Assembly (NCBI GenBank): GCA_022820805.1
Contig: JAJEEV010000014.1
Coordinates: 1-64,000 of the forward strand
Length of the DNA stretch: 64,000 nucleotides
Direction of reading: 5' to 3'
Source of the DNA: Acidimicrobiia bacterium
GTDB lineage: Bacteria; Actinomycetota; Acidimicrobiia; Acidimicrobiales; Aldehydirespiratoraceae
The translations under genes and the position numbers were made by a program. Of the stretch, positions 24,463 to 32,924 are shown one piece after another. Within the stretch, counting starts at the first letter, position 1; each line of letters opens with the position of its first letter. The notes below the pieces were generated by a model. The model worked only from the letters and a program-made list of their open reading frames with translations. It did no database searches and was not told the origin of the DNA.

Positions 24463-26256
24463 TCAGAAGCTGATTCGGGCTTTCAGGACGAAGCGGAGGA
24501 TCACCATCAGGAGCATGCCGGCCACCCACAGGCCCACCGAGATGGCGGCCACGAACGGCAGCCGGCCGTTGTTGTAGAAGCTGTACATGACGGTGGTGAT
24601 CACCTCGGTGCCCGAGCGGAACAGCAGCACCGACAGGGTGAACTCCCGCATGTAGGTGATGAACGCCAGGATCAGGCCCCCCAGCAGGGCGGGCCGCAGG
24701 ATGGGCAGCACGATCCGGCCCATGGTGGCCAGGTTGCCGGCGCCCGAGATGCGGCTGGCGTGCTCGAGGTCGGCCGACAGCTGCACCACCGGCCCGGTCA
24801 TCTGGCGCACCGCCACCGGCAGGAAGTACACGACGTAGGCCATGGCCATGATCCACAACGTGCCGTAGATCGAGAAGCCCCCCGGCAGGGTGAAGGTGAT
24901 GTAGGTGTAGAGCAGCGAGGTGGCCATCACCACGCCGGGGACCATCAGCGGCAGGCTGGCGCCGTAGTCGATCGTGCGGCTCCAGCGGCCCTTGAACCGC
25001 ACCACGCAGTAGGCCACCAGCGCGCCGAAGACCATCACGAACAGCCCCGACCCCAGAGACAGCGTGAGGCTGTTCTTGAGCGACCGCCACAGGATCGGGT
25101 TGTCGCTCAACTGGCGGTAGTTCTCCAGCGACGACTGGGCCAGCAGCTCGGTGTCGGGCCGGCCGATGTAGGGCAGCAGCGAGCCGACCACCACCGCGAT
25201 GAACGGCAGCACCATCGTCAGGAAGAAGAACCCGCAGCACGCCGCGAACACCACCCAGCGCCAGCGTCCCAGCCGGGTGGGGCTCTCCTGGCTGCCCTTG
25301 CCGCTGACGGTCACGTAGCGCTCGCTGTGGCGGATCGACCGCAGGTACGCGATCAGCACCACCAGCGACGCGGCCAGCAGCACCACGCCGGTGGCCGACG
25401 CCCGGCCGTGCTCGCGGGGCATGCGCACCCGCAGGGCATGGAAGATGTCGGTGGTGAAGACGTGCTCCTTGGCCGGGAACCCGAACAGCAGCGGAATCTC
25501 CATCGAGCCCAGCCCGATGATGAAGCACAGCACCGCGGCCGACAGCAGCGCGGGCCGGGACACCCCCAGAGTGATCTTGAAGAACACCGACAGCGGCGAC
25601 GCCCCATTGATCCGGGCGGCGTGCTCGTAGTCGGGCGACACGTTGCGCATGCTGGCCGCCACCACCAGGAACACCAGCGGAACCAGGTAGAGCGACTGCA
25701 CGAAGATCATGCCCGGCATGGAGTACACGTCGAAGCCGTCCCACGGGGTGACGGCCCGGATGATCTCGTTGAGCATGCCGTTGCGCCCGCCGAGCAGGAT
25801 GCTCCAGGCCGTGCCCGCCGCGAGCAGCGGGATGAAGTACAGGCCGATCGTGGAGAACTCCCACACGCCGCGCCACGGGACGTCGGTGCGGGTCACCACC
25901 CAGGCCAGCAGCACGCCGATCACCAGCGGCACCACCGTCTGGCCGATCGCGAACTCCAGGGTGTTGCCGATGATGTCGCTCGACTTGTCGAAGGTGTCCC
26001 GGTAGTTCTGCAGGGTCAGCGGGCCCCGCTCGGGCGGGCCGCCCTCCTGGAACGATCCCAGGATCAGCCGGTAGAACGGCAGCACCACCAGCGTGAACAC
26101 CGCCAGGCTCAGAACGACCCGCAGGCCGAACGGGAACGACAGCACCCTCTGGCGGGCCGCAGCCCACAGCGTGGCGCCGGCGGGGGCCGGGACCGCCTCG
26201 GGCGGCTGGTCGGCTGGAGGCGCTCCGGGCTCGGGCTCGGTAACGGTGCCGGTCAC
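24463..26256 (-). CDS. ABC importer permease, fused two-module type (Fe3+/phosphonate/polyamine class)
   Basis: 597 aa, GTG start overlapping the ATPase stop (GTGA). It has about 12 membrane segments in two halves. Each half carries an EAA coupling loop: EHAARINGASPLSVFFKITLG in the first and EHASRISGAGNLATMGRIVLP in the second. Fused dimers of this kind are typical of ThiP, iron(III) and 2-aminoethylphosphonate transporters. A Pro/Ala-rich cytoplasmic N-terminus of about 45 residues precedes the first helix. Encoded with its ATPase and binding lipoprotein, it should import a small solute driven by ATP. Confidence 0.92.
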   Translation of the reverse strand: MTGTVTEPEPGAPPADQPPEAVPAPAGATLWAAARQRVLSFPFGLRVVLSLAVFTLVVLPFYRLILGSFQEGGPPERGPLTLQNYRDTFDKSSDIIGNTLEFAIGQTVVPLVIGVLLAWVVTRTDVPWRGVWEFSTIGLYFIPLLAAGTAWSILLGGRNGMLNEIIRAVTPWDGFDVYSMPGMIFVQSLYLVPLVFLVVAASMRNVSPDYEHAARINGASPLSVFFKITLGVSRPALLSAAVLCFIIGLGSMEIPLLFGFPAKEHVFTTDIFHALRVRMPREHGRASATGVVLLAASLVVLIAYLRSIRHSERYVTVSGKGSQESPTRLGRWRWVVFAACCGFFFLTMVLPFIAVVVGSLLPYIGRPDTELLAQSSLENYRQLSDNPILWRSLKNSLTLSLGSGLFVMVFGALVAYCVVRFKGRWSRTIDYGASLPLMVPGVVMATSLLYTYITFTLPGGFSIYGTLWIMAMAYVVYFLPVAVRQMTGPVVQLSADLEHASRISGAGNLATMGRIVLPILRPALLGGLILAFITYMREFTLSVLLFRSGTEVITTVMYSFYNNGRLPFVAAISVGLWVAGMLLMVILRFVLKARISF

Positions 26257-27347
26257 GTGACGGTTTCGTCAGCCGGGAAGGCGATGACCGCCTCGGGGTC
26301 GATCGACAGGTCCACGGTGTCGCCCCGTTCCCCGAGCCGCTGGGGGGACTGGGCGATGACCATGGTCCCGCCCGCGTCGATCTCGTGCTCGTAGGCCCCG
26401 CCCAGGAACTGGGCCAGCCTGATCTCGCCCGAGATGCTGGGCCGCGACGATCCCTCCTCGGCCAGGCTGAACCCGTCGGGGCGGATCGCCACCGCGACAG
26501 CGGCGCCGGAAGCCATGGGCTCGGCGAGGGTGGCGGGCAGGGACCCTCCCAAGGCCTCGACCACGCTGCCGCCGGCCACCGTCCCGGCGACGATGTTCTT
26601 CACGCCCAGGAACCGGGCCACCGTCAGCGACTCCGGAGACCGGTAGACCTCCTCGGGGGTGCCCTCCTGGAGCACCAGCCCGTGGTCCATCACCAGGATC
26701 CGGTCCGACATGGCCAGCGCCTCGGACTGGTCGTGGGTCACGTACAGCATGGTCAGCCCCAGCTGCAGGTGGAGCCGCTTCAGCTCGACCCGCATGTCCT
26801 CGCGCAGGCGGGCGTCGAGGTTCGACAGGGGCTCGTCGAGCAGCAGCAGAGCGGGATGGCCCACGATCGAGCGGGCCACCGCCACCCGCTGCTGCTGCCC
26901 GCCCGAGAGCTGGTGCGGGAAGCGGTCGACGTACTCCTCCATGCGGACGGCCCGCAGGGCCTCGGTGACCCGGCCGCGGCGCTCGCTGCGGGGCACCTTG
27001 CGGTAACGCAGCGGGAAGGCGACGTTGGCGGCCACGCTCATGTGGGGCCACACCGCGTACGACTGAAACACCATGGACAGGTCGCGCCGCTCGGGCTGGA
27101 CCAGTATCCGGCGCTCGGTGTCGTTGACGACCTTGCCGCCGATGGCCACCGCGCCGCGGGTCGGCGTCTCGATCCCTGCGAGGATCCGCAGGATTGTCGA
27201 TTTGCCGCAGCCGCTCGGCCCCAGGAGGGTTACGAACTCTCCCGTGCGGATCGAGAAGCTGACTCCCGCCAGCGCGGTGACCGCGCCGAACTTCTTGTGG
27301 AGGCCGTCGGCCCGCAGGGCGAGCTGATCCTCCACCGGTGATGTCAC
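26253..27347 (-). CDS. ABC importer ATPase (PotA/FbpC type)
   Basis: 364 aa from the GTG at 27347, which overlaps the binding-protein stop (GTGA); a start at 27386 is less likely. Walker A LLGPSGCGKST, Q-loop MVFQSYAVWPHMSV, signature LSGGQQQRVAVAR, Walker B LLLLDEPLSNLDA and switch His in YVTHDQ are all intact. A C-terminal regulatory TOBE/OB-type region follows from about residue 240, as in spermidine, iron and phosphonate importers. It powers the fused permease encoded next. The set is read from the reverse strand from promoter site C. Confidence 0.94.
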   Translation of the reverse strand: MTSPVEDQLALRADGLHKKFGAVTALAGVSFSIRTGEFVTLLGPSGCGKSTILRILAGIETPTRGAVAIGGKVVNDTERRILVQPERRDLSMVFQSYAVWPHMSVAANVAFPLRYRKVPRSERRGRVTEALRAVRMEEYVDRFPHQLSGGQQQRVAVARSIVGHPALLLLDEPLSNLDARLREDMRVELKRLHLQLGLTMLYVTHDQSEALAMSDRILVMDHGLVLQEGTPEEVYRSPESLTVARFLGVKNIVAGTVAGGSVVEALGGSLPATLAEPMASGAAVAVAIRPDGFSLAEEGSSRPSISGEIRLAQFLGGAYEHEIDAGGTMVIAQSPQRLGERGDTVDLSIDPEAVIAFPADETVT

Positions 27348-28633
27348 CTCAGGTCGAACCATTCCTTGGCTCGCTCGACGTACCACTCGGCGTTGTTGTT
27401 GTACTCAGCCTCAGCCTTGGGCGTGCCCAGGGCGAGGATCGTCGGCTTGCCCGCCGCGGCCAGGGCCGCCTGGGGATAGGGAGCGTCGGGCCATGCCGGC
27501 ACCTGGCCGACGATGTTGGCCACCGCGGCCTGGCCTTCCTCGCTGATGATGTAGTTGACGAAGGCCTCGGCGTTCTCCTTGTTGTCGGAGGTGGCCGGGA
27601 TGTTCACGGTGAAGCCCACCGTGATCACGAACTCCGGAGCCACCCACACGACCGGGGCGCCCTGGTCGATGGAGGGCTGCACGAAGTCGAGGTAGCACAG
27701 ACCGAGCACCGCGAAGTTGCCCTGCACCAGCTGCTGCTGGGCCGCGGTGTAGTCGGGCTGGAACACGACGTTGTTGGCGCCGTAGCCCGCCCAGAACTCC
27801 TCCCAGGTGTTCTCGTCCCACATCACCCGGGTCTCGATCATCATGTCGTGGGCGCCGCTGCCCACCTTGAGGATGTCCTGCATGACGATCTCGTCGCGGT
27901 ACTGCGGATCGGCGAGGTCTCCCCAGGTCTCCAGCGGGTCGAGGCCCAGCTCCTCGATGCGCTCGGTGTTGTAGCAGATGCCCTCGAGCAGGGTCCCGTA
28001 GGTGTACCAGGCGCCGGATGCGGCCCTCAGGTCAGACGGGATGTTGCCCTTGTTGGGAGAGTCGAAGGCGTGCAGGTAGCCGAGGCTCTCCCAGATGCGG
28101 GAGAAGCCGTCCCAGCCGATGATCGCGATGTCGGCGTCGATGGTGCCCGCCTCGGACTCGGTCATGAAGCGGTCGAACATCTCGGCGTCGTCGGAGCGGG
28201 TGTACTCCACCTGGATGCCCGGGTGGACCTCGTTGAAGGCGTCGATGAAGGCCTCGGTCTGCTCGATGGTCCAGTCCGACCACCAGACCAGCTCGCCGGA
28301 CAGCTCCGGCATGGCCTCCTCCATCGGCTCCTCGGCCGCAGCCATCGCATCGGCGAGGGCCGCCTCGGCTTCGGCGGCCGCGGCGACGGCCGCCTCGACC
28401 TCGGCGGCGGCCGCGTAGGCGTCGGCGAGGGCGGCGTCGGCCTCGGCTCGGGCCGCGTCGGCGTCCGCTTGCGCCTGAGCGACGGCCGCGTCGGCGTCTG
28501 CTTGCGCCTGGGCAACGGCGGCGTCCGCGTCAGCGGTGTCCGGCTCGTCGTCGCCGCATGCTGCGGCCACGAGTCCGAGCGCGAGAAGAACCGCTAGCAG
28601 CCGGAGGCCCAGTCGGAACTGTCGTGATCTCAT
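27344..28633 (-). CDS. ABC importer substrate-binding lipoprotein with Ala-rich repeat linker
   Basis: 429 aa from the ATG at 28633, preferred because ggggga stands just upstream; an ATG at 28645 is in frame. The signal peptide ends in VAAAC, so Cys26 should be lipidated. Residues about 30-95 form an unusual Ala/Asp/Glu/Gln repeat (ADADAAVAQAQ units) likely to be a long helix or coiled coil that lifts the domain from the membrane. The binding domain starts near LSGELVWWSDWTIEQTEAFIDAF, with type-II PotD/iron-binding character (GICYNTERIEELGL, WGDLADPQYRDEIVM, FTVNIPATSDNKENAEAFVNYI). The ligand cannot be named. Confidence 0.9.
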   Translation of the reverse strand: MRSRQFRLGLRLLAVLLALGLVAAACGDDEPDTADADAAVAQAQADADAAVAQAQADADAARAEADAALADAYAAAAEVEAAVAAAAEAEAALADAMAAAEEPMEEAMPELSGELVWWSDWTIEQTEAFIDAFNEVHPGIQVEYTRSDDAEMFDRFMTESEAGTIDADIAIIGWDGFSRIWESLGYLHAFDSPNKGNIPSDLRAASGAWYTYGTLLEGICYNTERIEELGLDPLETWGDLADPQYRDEIVMQDILKVGSGAHDMMIETRVMWDENTWEEFWAGYGANNVVFQPDYTAAQQQLVQGNFAVLGLCYLDFVQPSIDQGAPVVWVAPEFVITVGFTVNIPATSDNKENAEAFVNYIISEEGQAAVANIVGQVPAWPDAPYPQAALAAAGKPTILALGTPKAEAEYNNNAEWYVERAKEWFDLR

Positions 28634-28696
28634 CGTTTCCCCCATCGGGATCGCTTCAACGGCGCCGGGCGACGCCGCTGTCCGGAATCTTCGTCG

Positions 28697-28725
28697 ATGC
28701 TAAACGTCAGACACTTACTAGTCAA
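28697..28725 (-). promoter_or_regulatory. Site C: promoter with GTCTGAC operator for the ABC importer
   Basis: On the reverse strand: TTGACT (28725-28720), 17-bp spacer, TAGCAT (28702-28697). The operator reads AAGTGTCTGACGTTTA on that strand (28716-28701) and is the clearest copy of the shared palindrome. Confidence 0.78.
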
Positions 28726-28811
28726 TCCGAGCCGACACGGCATCCGGCGGTGCGGGCATGCGTGGTTGTGGCAAGCTGCTCCGATGGCAGCCGGCGACCA
28801 GGAGCGCATCG

Positions 28812-29750
28812 ATGGGCGCAGCGTCTGAGACGCTCGAGGAGGGGGTGGCCGGACTGCTCGAGTTGCTCGGCGGCCCCAGCGGTCCGCCCAGCCTGGAGAC
28901 GATGCGGACCCGCCCGCCCGCCATCGCTGAGCTGAAGGGGCCACCCGAACCCGTCGACCACGTTGCTGATCTCTCCATCGACGGTCCCGGCGGCGATCTC
29001 GGGCTGCGCCTCTACCGGCCCCGGTGCGCCGAGCCGCCCCCGCTGCTGGTGTACCTGCACGGCGGCGGCTGGGTGATCGGCGACCTCGACACCCAGGACG
29101 GGCTCTGCCGCGCTCTCGCCAACCGCACCGGCTGCGCGCTGCTGTCGGTCGACTACCGCCTAGCCCCCGAGCATCCGTTCCCGGCCGCAGTCGAGGACAC
29201 CTGGGCCGCCCTGGAATGGGCCGCCGCCAACCGCGCCGAGCTGGACGTCGACCGCCGGCGGCTGGGGATCGCCGGTGACAGCGCCGGGGGGAACCTGGCC
29301 GCGGTCGGCGCCCTCAGGGCCCGGGATCGGGGGAGTCCCAGGCTCGGCGTGTGCGCGATGCTGTGCCCGATCACCGACTGCCGCACCGACGACCGGTCGA
29401 TGATCGAGATGGCCGAGGGTTACTTCCTCACCCGCGAGCGTATGGAGTGGTACTGGGACCAGTACGCCGCCGCCGGTGTCGACCGCGCCGGACCCGAACT
29501 CAGCCCGCTGCGGGCCGACCTGTCGGGCCTGGCCCCCGCGGTGGTGGTCACCGCGGGGCTCGACCCGCTCAGGGACCAGGGGGTCGACTTCGCGCGGGCC
29601 TGCTCCGCGGCGGGGGTCGACACGGTGCTGCTTCATCAGGCCGGGACCATCCACGGGTTCCTGGGGTTCCAGGCTGCGCTGCCCCACTCCCGGGGCACGC
29701 TCGACGAGGTGGCCGGCGCGATCGCTCGCCGCCTCGGCGCCGGCGGCTGA
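28812..29750 (+). CDS. Alpha/beta hydrolase, hormone-sensitive-lipase type
   Basis: 312 aa from the ATG at 28812, which has aggag 9 nt upstream (frame open from 28758). HSL-family esterase: oxyanion motif HGGGW, VDYRLAPEHPFPAAVED, nucleophile elbow GDSAGG, catalytic Asp in GLDPLRDQG and His in IHGFLGF. It hydrolyses carboxyl esters or lactones of modest size in the cytosol. It is divergent from the ABC importer and shares the intergenic space with site C, so it may be co-regulated. Confidence 0.9.
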   Translation: MGAASETLEEGVAGLLELLGGPSGPPSLETMRTRPPAIAELKGPPEPVDHVADLSIDGPGGDLGLRLYRPRCAEPPPLLVYLHGGGWVIGDLDTQDGLCRALANRTGCALLSVDYRLAPEHPFPAAVEDTWAALEWAAANRAELDVDRRRLGIAGDSAGGNLAAVGALRARDRGSPRLGVCAMLCPITDCRTDDRSMIEMAEGYFLTRERMEWYWDQYAAAGVDRAGPELSPLRADLSGLAPAVVVTAGLDPLRDQGVDFARACSAAGVDTVLLHQAGTIHGFLGFQAALPHSRGTLDEVAGAIARRLGAGG

Positions 29751-29754
29751 CTCT

Positions 29755-29793
29755 CTTTGCGAATTCTGGCGATATCCGCAAGAAATCGCAAAG
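29755..29793. terminator. Perfect 8-bp inverted repeat between convergent genes
   Basis: CTTTGCGA (29755-29762) and TCGCAAAG (29786-29793) enclose a 23-nt loop just after the esterase stop and 50 bp before the Rieske gene stop. Probable bidirectional terminator; no long T tract. Confidence 0.45.
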
Positions 29794-29841
29794 ATTGCCG
29801 TCGGGCGAGCGTCCGAGTCTCCGAGAGCCGTCGGGCGGACC

Positions 29842-30987
29842 TCAGCAGTCGCCGCGGTTGACCGCGTCGGCCAGCATCGTCATCAGGCGCTGCTGGAAGC
29901 CCCGGATGCGCAGTTCGAGGTAGTGCTGGGGTCCCGGCTGGTAGAACCGGGACCGCAGGCCTCTCTGCACCTTCTCGCAGATGGCGTAGTCCTCGGCCTG
30001 CACCATCTTGAGCATCTCGAAGTCGGAGCGGAGGTCCGCGTCGGTATCGGGGGAGTAGTTCCACACCCGGGCCCGGCTGCGGCCCAGGCTGATCGGGTTC
30101 CACCACATGAGCGAGCAGCCGCCGTTGGGGAAGGCCGCGATGAACCAGTTGGGGAACACCGAGTAGGCGACGGCCCCGGAGGCCTCGTTGCCGGAGAGGT
30201 GGGGCAGCACGTTGGTGGTTGCCAGCTGCTCGGCGCTCCAGCGGGTCATGAGCCGCCCCGTGTACTCCCAGATGTCCTCCTGGAGCGAGGCGGGGTCGGC
30301 GTAGCGGCCCAGGGAGTTGGCATGGACGAACTCGAGGTGATAGTCGCAGAACGCGTTGTCCATCATCACCTTCCAGTTGGCTTCCACCTCGTCGTCGAGC
30401 ACGTAGGTCCTCGTCGCCGCCTCCAGGTGGTGGCCGCCGAGCTGGTCGGGCAGGGGGTGCATCCATTCGAGCAGCGGGGGAGCGTCACCGGACACGTTGA
30501 CGAACACGAACTGCGACCACACGTCCACGGCAATCTCCTGCAGGCCGTGGGCGTCGCGGTCCACTGCCGCGTCGAAGCCTCGCTGGTGGGGTACGGCGAC
30601 GAGCCGGCCGTCCAGTTCGAAGGTCCATCCGTGGTAGGGGCACACGAGGCGCCGCCCGCAGTTGCCCGAGCCCTCCACCAGCGTGCTGGCCCGATGGGGG
30701 CACACGTTGGTGAAGGCCCTCAGCCCGCCGTCGCGGCCCCGGACCACGACCACCGGCTCGTGGCCGACGGTCTCGGTGACGTAGTCGCCCGGCTCACGGA
30801 GCTGGGAAAGGTCGCCCACGAACACCCACGACTTCCCGAAGGCCACCCGCATCTCCAGGTCGAACAGCGGCTGGGAGAAGTAGCCGGCCGGGTCCATGAA
30901 GGAGTCGTCAGCGGGAGGCTCGAGGACGATGCCGTCGAAGACGGCGCGCGGTGGCCGCCCGATGTCGGTTGTGGGCAGCGCGACCAT
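29842..30987 (-). CDS. Rieske non-haem iron oxygenase, alpha subunit 1
   Basis: 381 aa from the ATG at 30987 (aggagg 6 nt before it); a TTG at 30993 is less likely. The N-terminal Rieske domain binds 2Fe-2S through CPHRA and CPYHGW. The C-terminal catalytic domain has DNAFCDYHLEFVHANSLG, the usual E/D-x2-H-x4-5-H iron site. Such oxygenases hydroxylate or demethylate substrates and need a reductase, which is not in this cluster. A second, shorter Rieske oxygenase is at 36338; the two share the CPHRAS...GNCGRRLVCPYHGW block. First gene downstream in the 32.7-29.8 kb reverse operon is the SDR, and this is the last. Confidence 0.92.
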   Translation of the reverse strand: MVALPTTDIGRPPRAVFDGIVLEPPADDSFMDPAGYFSQPLFDLEMRVAFGKSWVFVGDLSQLREPGDYVTETVGHEPVVVVRGRDGGLRAFTNVCPHRASTLVEGSGNCGRRLVCPYHGWTFELDGRLVAVPHQRGFDAAVDRDAHGLQEIAVDVWSQFVFVNVSGDAPPLLEWMHPLPDQLGGHHLEAATRTYVLDDEVEANWKVMMDNAFCDYHLEFVHANSLGRYADPASLQEDIWEYTGRLMTRWSAEQLATTNVLPHLSGNEASGAVAYSVFPNWFIAAFPNGGCSLMWWNPISLGRSRARVWNYSPDTDADLRSDFEMLKMVQAEDYAICEKVQRGLRSRFYQPGPQHYLELRIRGFQQRLMTMLADAVNRGDC

Positions 30988-31009
30988 GGTCAACCTCCTC
31001 CTGTTGCGG

Positions 31010-31879
31010 TCACTCGCTGAAGTGTGTGCGTAACAGTCCCAGCTGGGGCGACTCGATCTCGACGACGTCCCCGTCGCCGAGGAACTCCGGCGGCTCGCGC
31101 CAGTGCCCGACGCCCGAGGCCGTTCCCGAGAGAATTATGTCTCCTGGCAGCAGCGAGCACCCGAGGCTGACCCTGGCGATCAGCCGGGCGACCGAGTTGA
31201 CCATGTAGGCGGCCCCGAACGACTGCTTCTGCACGCCGTTCACCCGCAACTCGACGGTGATGTCGCGGTAGTCGCCCACCTCGGGCGCCGTCACGATGCT
31301 GGGGCCCATGGGGCAGAAGCCGTCGAGCGACTTGCCCTTGTACCACTGCCCGAACTGGCCGTGCTGGAGCTGGAGGTCGCGGGCGCTCACGTCGTTGGAA
31401 AGGGTGTAGCCGAAAACGTGGTCCATGGCGTCGTCGACCGCGATGTTCCGGCCGCCCCGGCCGACGACCACCGCGATCTCCGCCTCCCAGTCCACCCGGC
31501 TGCTGGCGGTGCGGTCGAGTTCCACGGTGGCGTCGTGGCCCACCAGGCAGGTCCACGGTTTGGTGAACAGCACCGGCGCGTCGGGGATCTTCGATCCCTC
31601 GGGCCGCTTCCCCTCGTCGAAGTGGTCCCCGTAGTTGAGCCCGACACAGAACATGTTGCGGGGCGTCCTCGGCAGCGGCGGCAGCAGAACAGCCTTCTCG
31701 ATCCGCTGGGATCCGCTGCCGGAGGCGAGCGACTCGGCCTCGGCCCAGGCGTCGGGACCGCTCTCGATCAACCCGATGACCGAGTCGTGGCCGGCCTCGG
31801 CCAGCGGCGTGACGGTGCCGTCGGGGTGGAGGATCCCGGCGGTCCCGCCGGTGGGGGACTGGATGGTGACAAGGCGCAT
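31010..31879 (-). CDS. Fumarylacetoacetate hydrolase-family protein
   Basis: 289 aa, ATG with gggagag upstream. C-terminal FAH domain: FCVGLNYGDHFDEGKRP, PVLFTKPWTCLVGHDATVEL, VDWEAEIAVVVGRGGRNI with metal-binding acidic residues, GYTLSNDVSARDLQ, KSLDGFCPMGPSIV and ILSGTASGVG. The family hydrolyses or decarboxylates acyl-pyruvate-type intermediates produced in aromatic and other catabolic routes. The position between a Rieske oxygenase and an SDR fits a downstream C-C cleavage step. Complete and standard length. Confidence 0.92.
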   Translation of the reverse strand: MRLVTIQSPTGGTAGILHPDGTVTPLAEAGHDSVIGLIESGPDAWAEAESLASGSGSQRIEKAVLLPPLPRTPRNMFCVGLNYGDHFDEGKRPEGSKIPDAPVLFTKPWTCLVGHDATVELDRTASSRVDWEAEIAVVVGRGGRNIAVDDAMDHVFGYTLSNDVSARDLQLQHGQFGQWYKGKSLDGFCPMGPSIVTAPEVGDYRDITVELRVNGVQKQSFGAAYMVNSVARLIARVSLGCSLLPGDIILSGTASGVGHWREPPEFLGDGDVVEIESPQLGLLRTHFSE

Positions 31880-31898
31880 TCTTGGACTCTCCCAGTTG

Positions 31899-32666
31899 TT
31901 AGTCGCCGAGGAGGTGACAGTACGTGAACCCGCCGTTGGGGCTGATGATCTGGCCCGTCAGGTAGGCGGCCTCGTCCGACGCCAGGTACACGGCCAGCGC
32001 GCCGATCTCTGACGGGAGCCCGAACCGCCCGGCCGGGGTGCTCTCGGTGAGGGCCTCGATCCGTCCGGGCGGGGCCATGTCGTTGAGGGGCGACTCGGTG
32101 TACCCGGGCGCGATGGCGTTGACGGTGACGCCGTCGGCGGCGACCTCGCGGCTGAACGACCGCACCAGGGCGTCGACACCGCCCTTTCCTGCCGCGTAGT
32201 GGGCCTGGCGGGCGACACCCTGGAGCGACGCGACCGACGAGAAGCAGATCACCCGCCCCCAGCCCCGCTCGATCATGGGGTTGACGGTGTGGCGGATCCC
32301 CAGGAAGGTGCCGTCGAGGTGGATGGCCAGCATGTGGCGCCACTGCTGGAAGCTCATGGAGGCGATCGGCTGCAACTCGCCGATGCCGGCCAGCAACACC
32401 GCAATGTCGGGCGAGCCGACCGCGGCGGTGGCCTCAGCGACGCCGGAAACGACGCTCGCCTCGTCGGTGACGTCCATGGCCAGCCCGGCGAAGGCCTGGT
32501 CCGGGTGGCGCTGCGCCAGCTCGTCGGCCAGGCCCTCGGCGACGTCGGGGCGCAGGTCGGCGATGGCCACCGACGCGCCCTGCTCGGCGAGGGCGGCGGC
32601 AACGCCTCGCCCGAGACCGCCCGCTCCGCCGGCCAATAGCGCCGTTCGACCCTGAAGAGAGAACAC
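31899..32666 (-). CDS. Short-chain dehydrogenase/reductase
   Basis: 255 aa, GTG with an aggagg site. SDR features: AGGAGGLGRGVAAALAEQGA, DVTDEASV, LLAGIG in place of NNAG, catalytic Ser in CFSSVAS, YAAGK and PGYTESPLND. Probably NAD-dependent oxidation of a hydroxyl intermediate. First gene of the three-gene reverse operon (SDR, FAH-like, Rieske) and transcribed from site D, 27 bp upstream of its start. Confidence 0.88.
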   Translation of the reverse strand: MFSLQGRTALLAGGAGGLGRGVAAALAEQGASVAIADLRPDVAEGLADELAQRHPDQAFAGLAMDVTDEASVVSGVAEATAAVGSPDIAVLLAGIGELQPIASMSFQQWRHMLAIHLDGTFLGIRHTVNPMIERGWGRVICFSSVASLQGVARQAHYAAGKGGVDALVRSFSREVAADGVTVNAIAPGYTESPLNDMAPPGRIEALTESTPAGRFGLPSEIGALAVYLASDEAAYLTGQIISPNGGFTYCHLLGD

Positions 32667-32692
32667 CGCTTCCTCCTGTGCCGGGTACGGCC

Positions 32693-32721
32693 AGCGTAAA
32701 GGTCAGACACTTGAGGGTCAA
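32693..32721 (-). promoter_or_regulatory. Site D: promoter with GTCTGAC operator for SDR-FAH-Rieske operon
   Basis: On the reverse strand: TTGACC (32721-32716), 17-bp spacer, TACGCT (32698-32693). The spacer holds CAAGTGTCTGACCTTTA (32713-32697). The same promoter layout as sites A-C. Confidence 0.78.
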
Positions 32722-32883
32722 AACGCGCCGCTGCCCGGCGGGGATGGACGGGCCGCGCGGGTAGGTGAGCGCTGGTCGCGGTGTGGCGGTGTCGTTCCCG
32801 CTCTTGTTCGCTGCGCTCACGGGCCGTTCGGACCACGGCCTCGCCCGTACGGACCGGACTCGCCTGCCTGTCCGCTCGGCCTC

Positions 32884-32923
32884 TAGCATCGCCGCCGTGA
32901 CTGGGCCGGCGCCGGGGCGCTGA
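32884..32923 (+). promoter_or_regulatory. -10 box and 8-codon leaderless uORF before the GntR gene
   Basis: TAGCAT (32884-32889) is followed 7 nt later by GTG at 32897, opening an eight-codon frame VTGPAPGR that ends with TGA at 32921-32923. The regulator's GTG follows one base later at 32925. Re-initiation after the short frame could set the level of the regulator, which has no ribosome site of its own. Confidence 0.4.
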
Positions 32924-32924
32924 C

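Noticed and set aside
29476-31020. Forward open frame antisense to Rieske gene 1
   Set aside because: Shadow of the reverse-strand Rieske gene, whose 2Fe-2S and iron motifs are intact.
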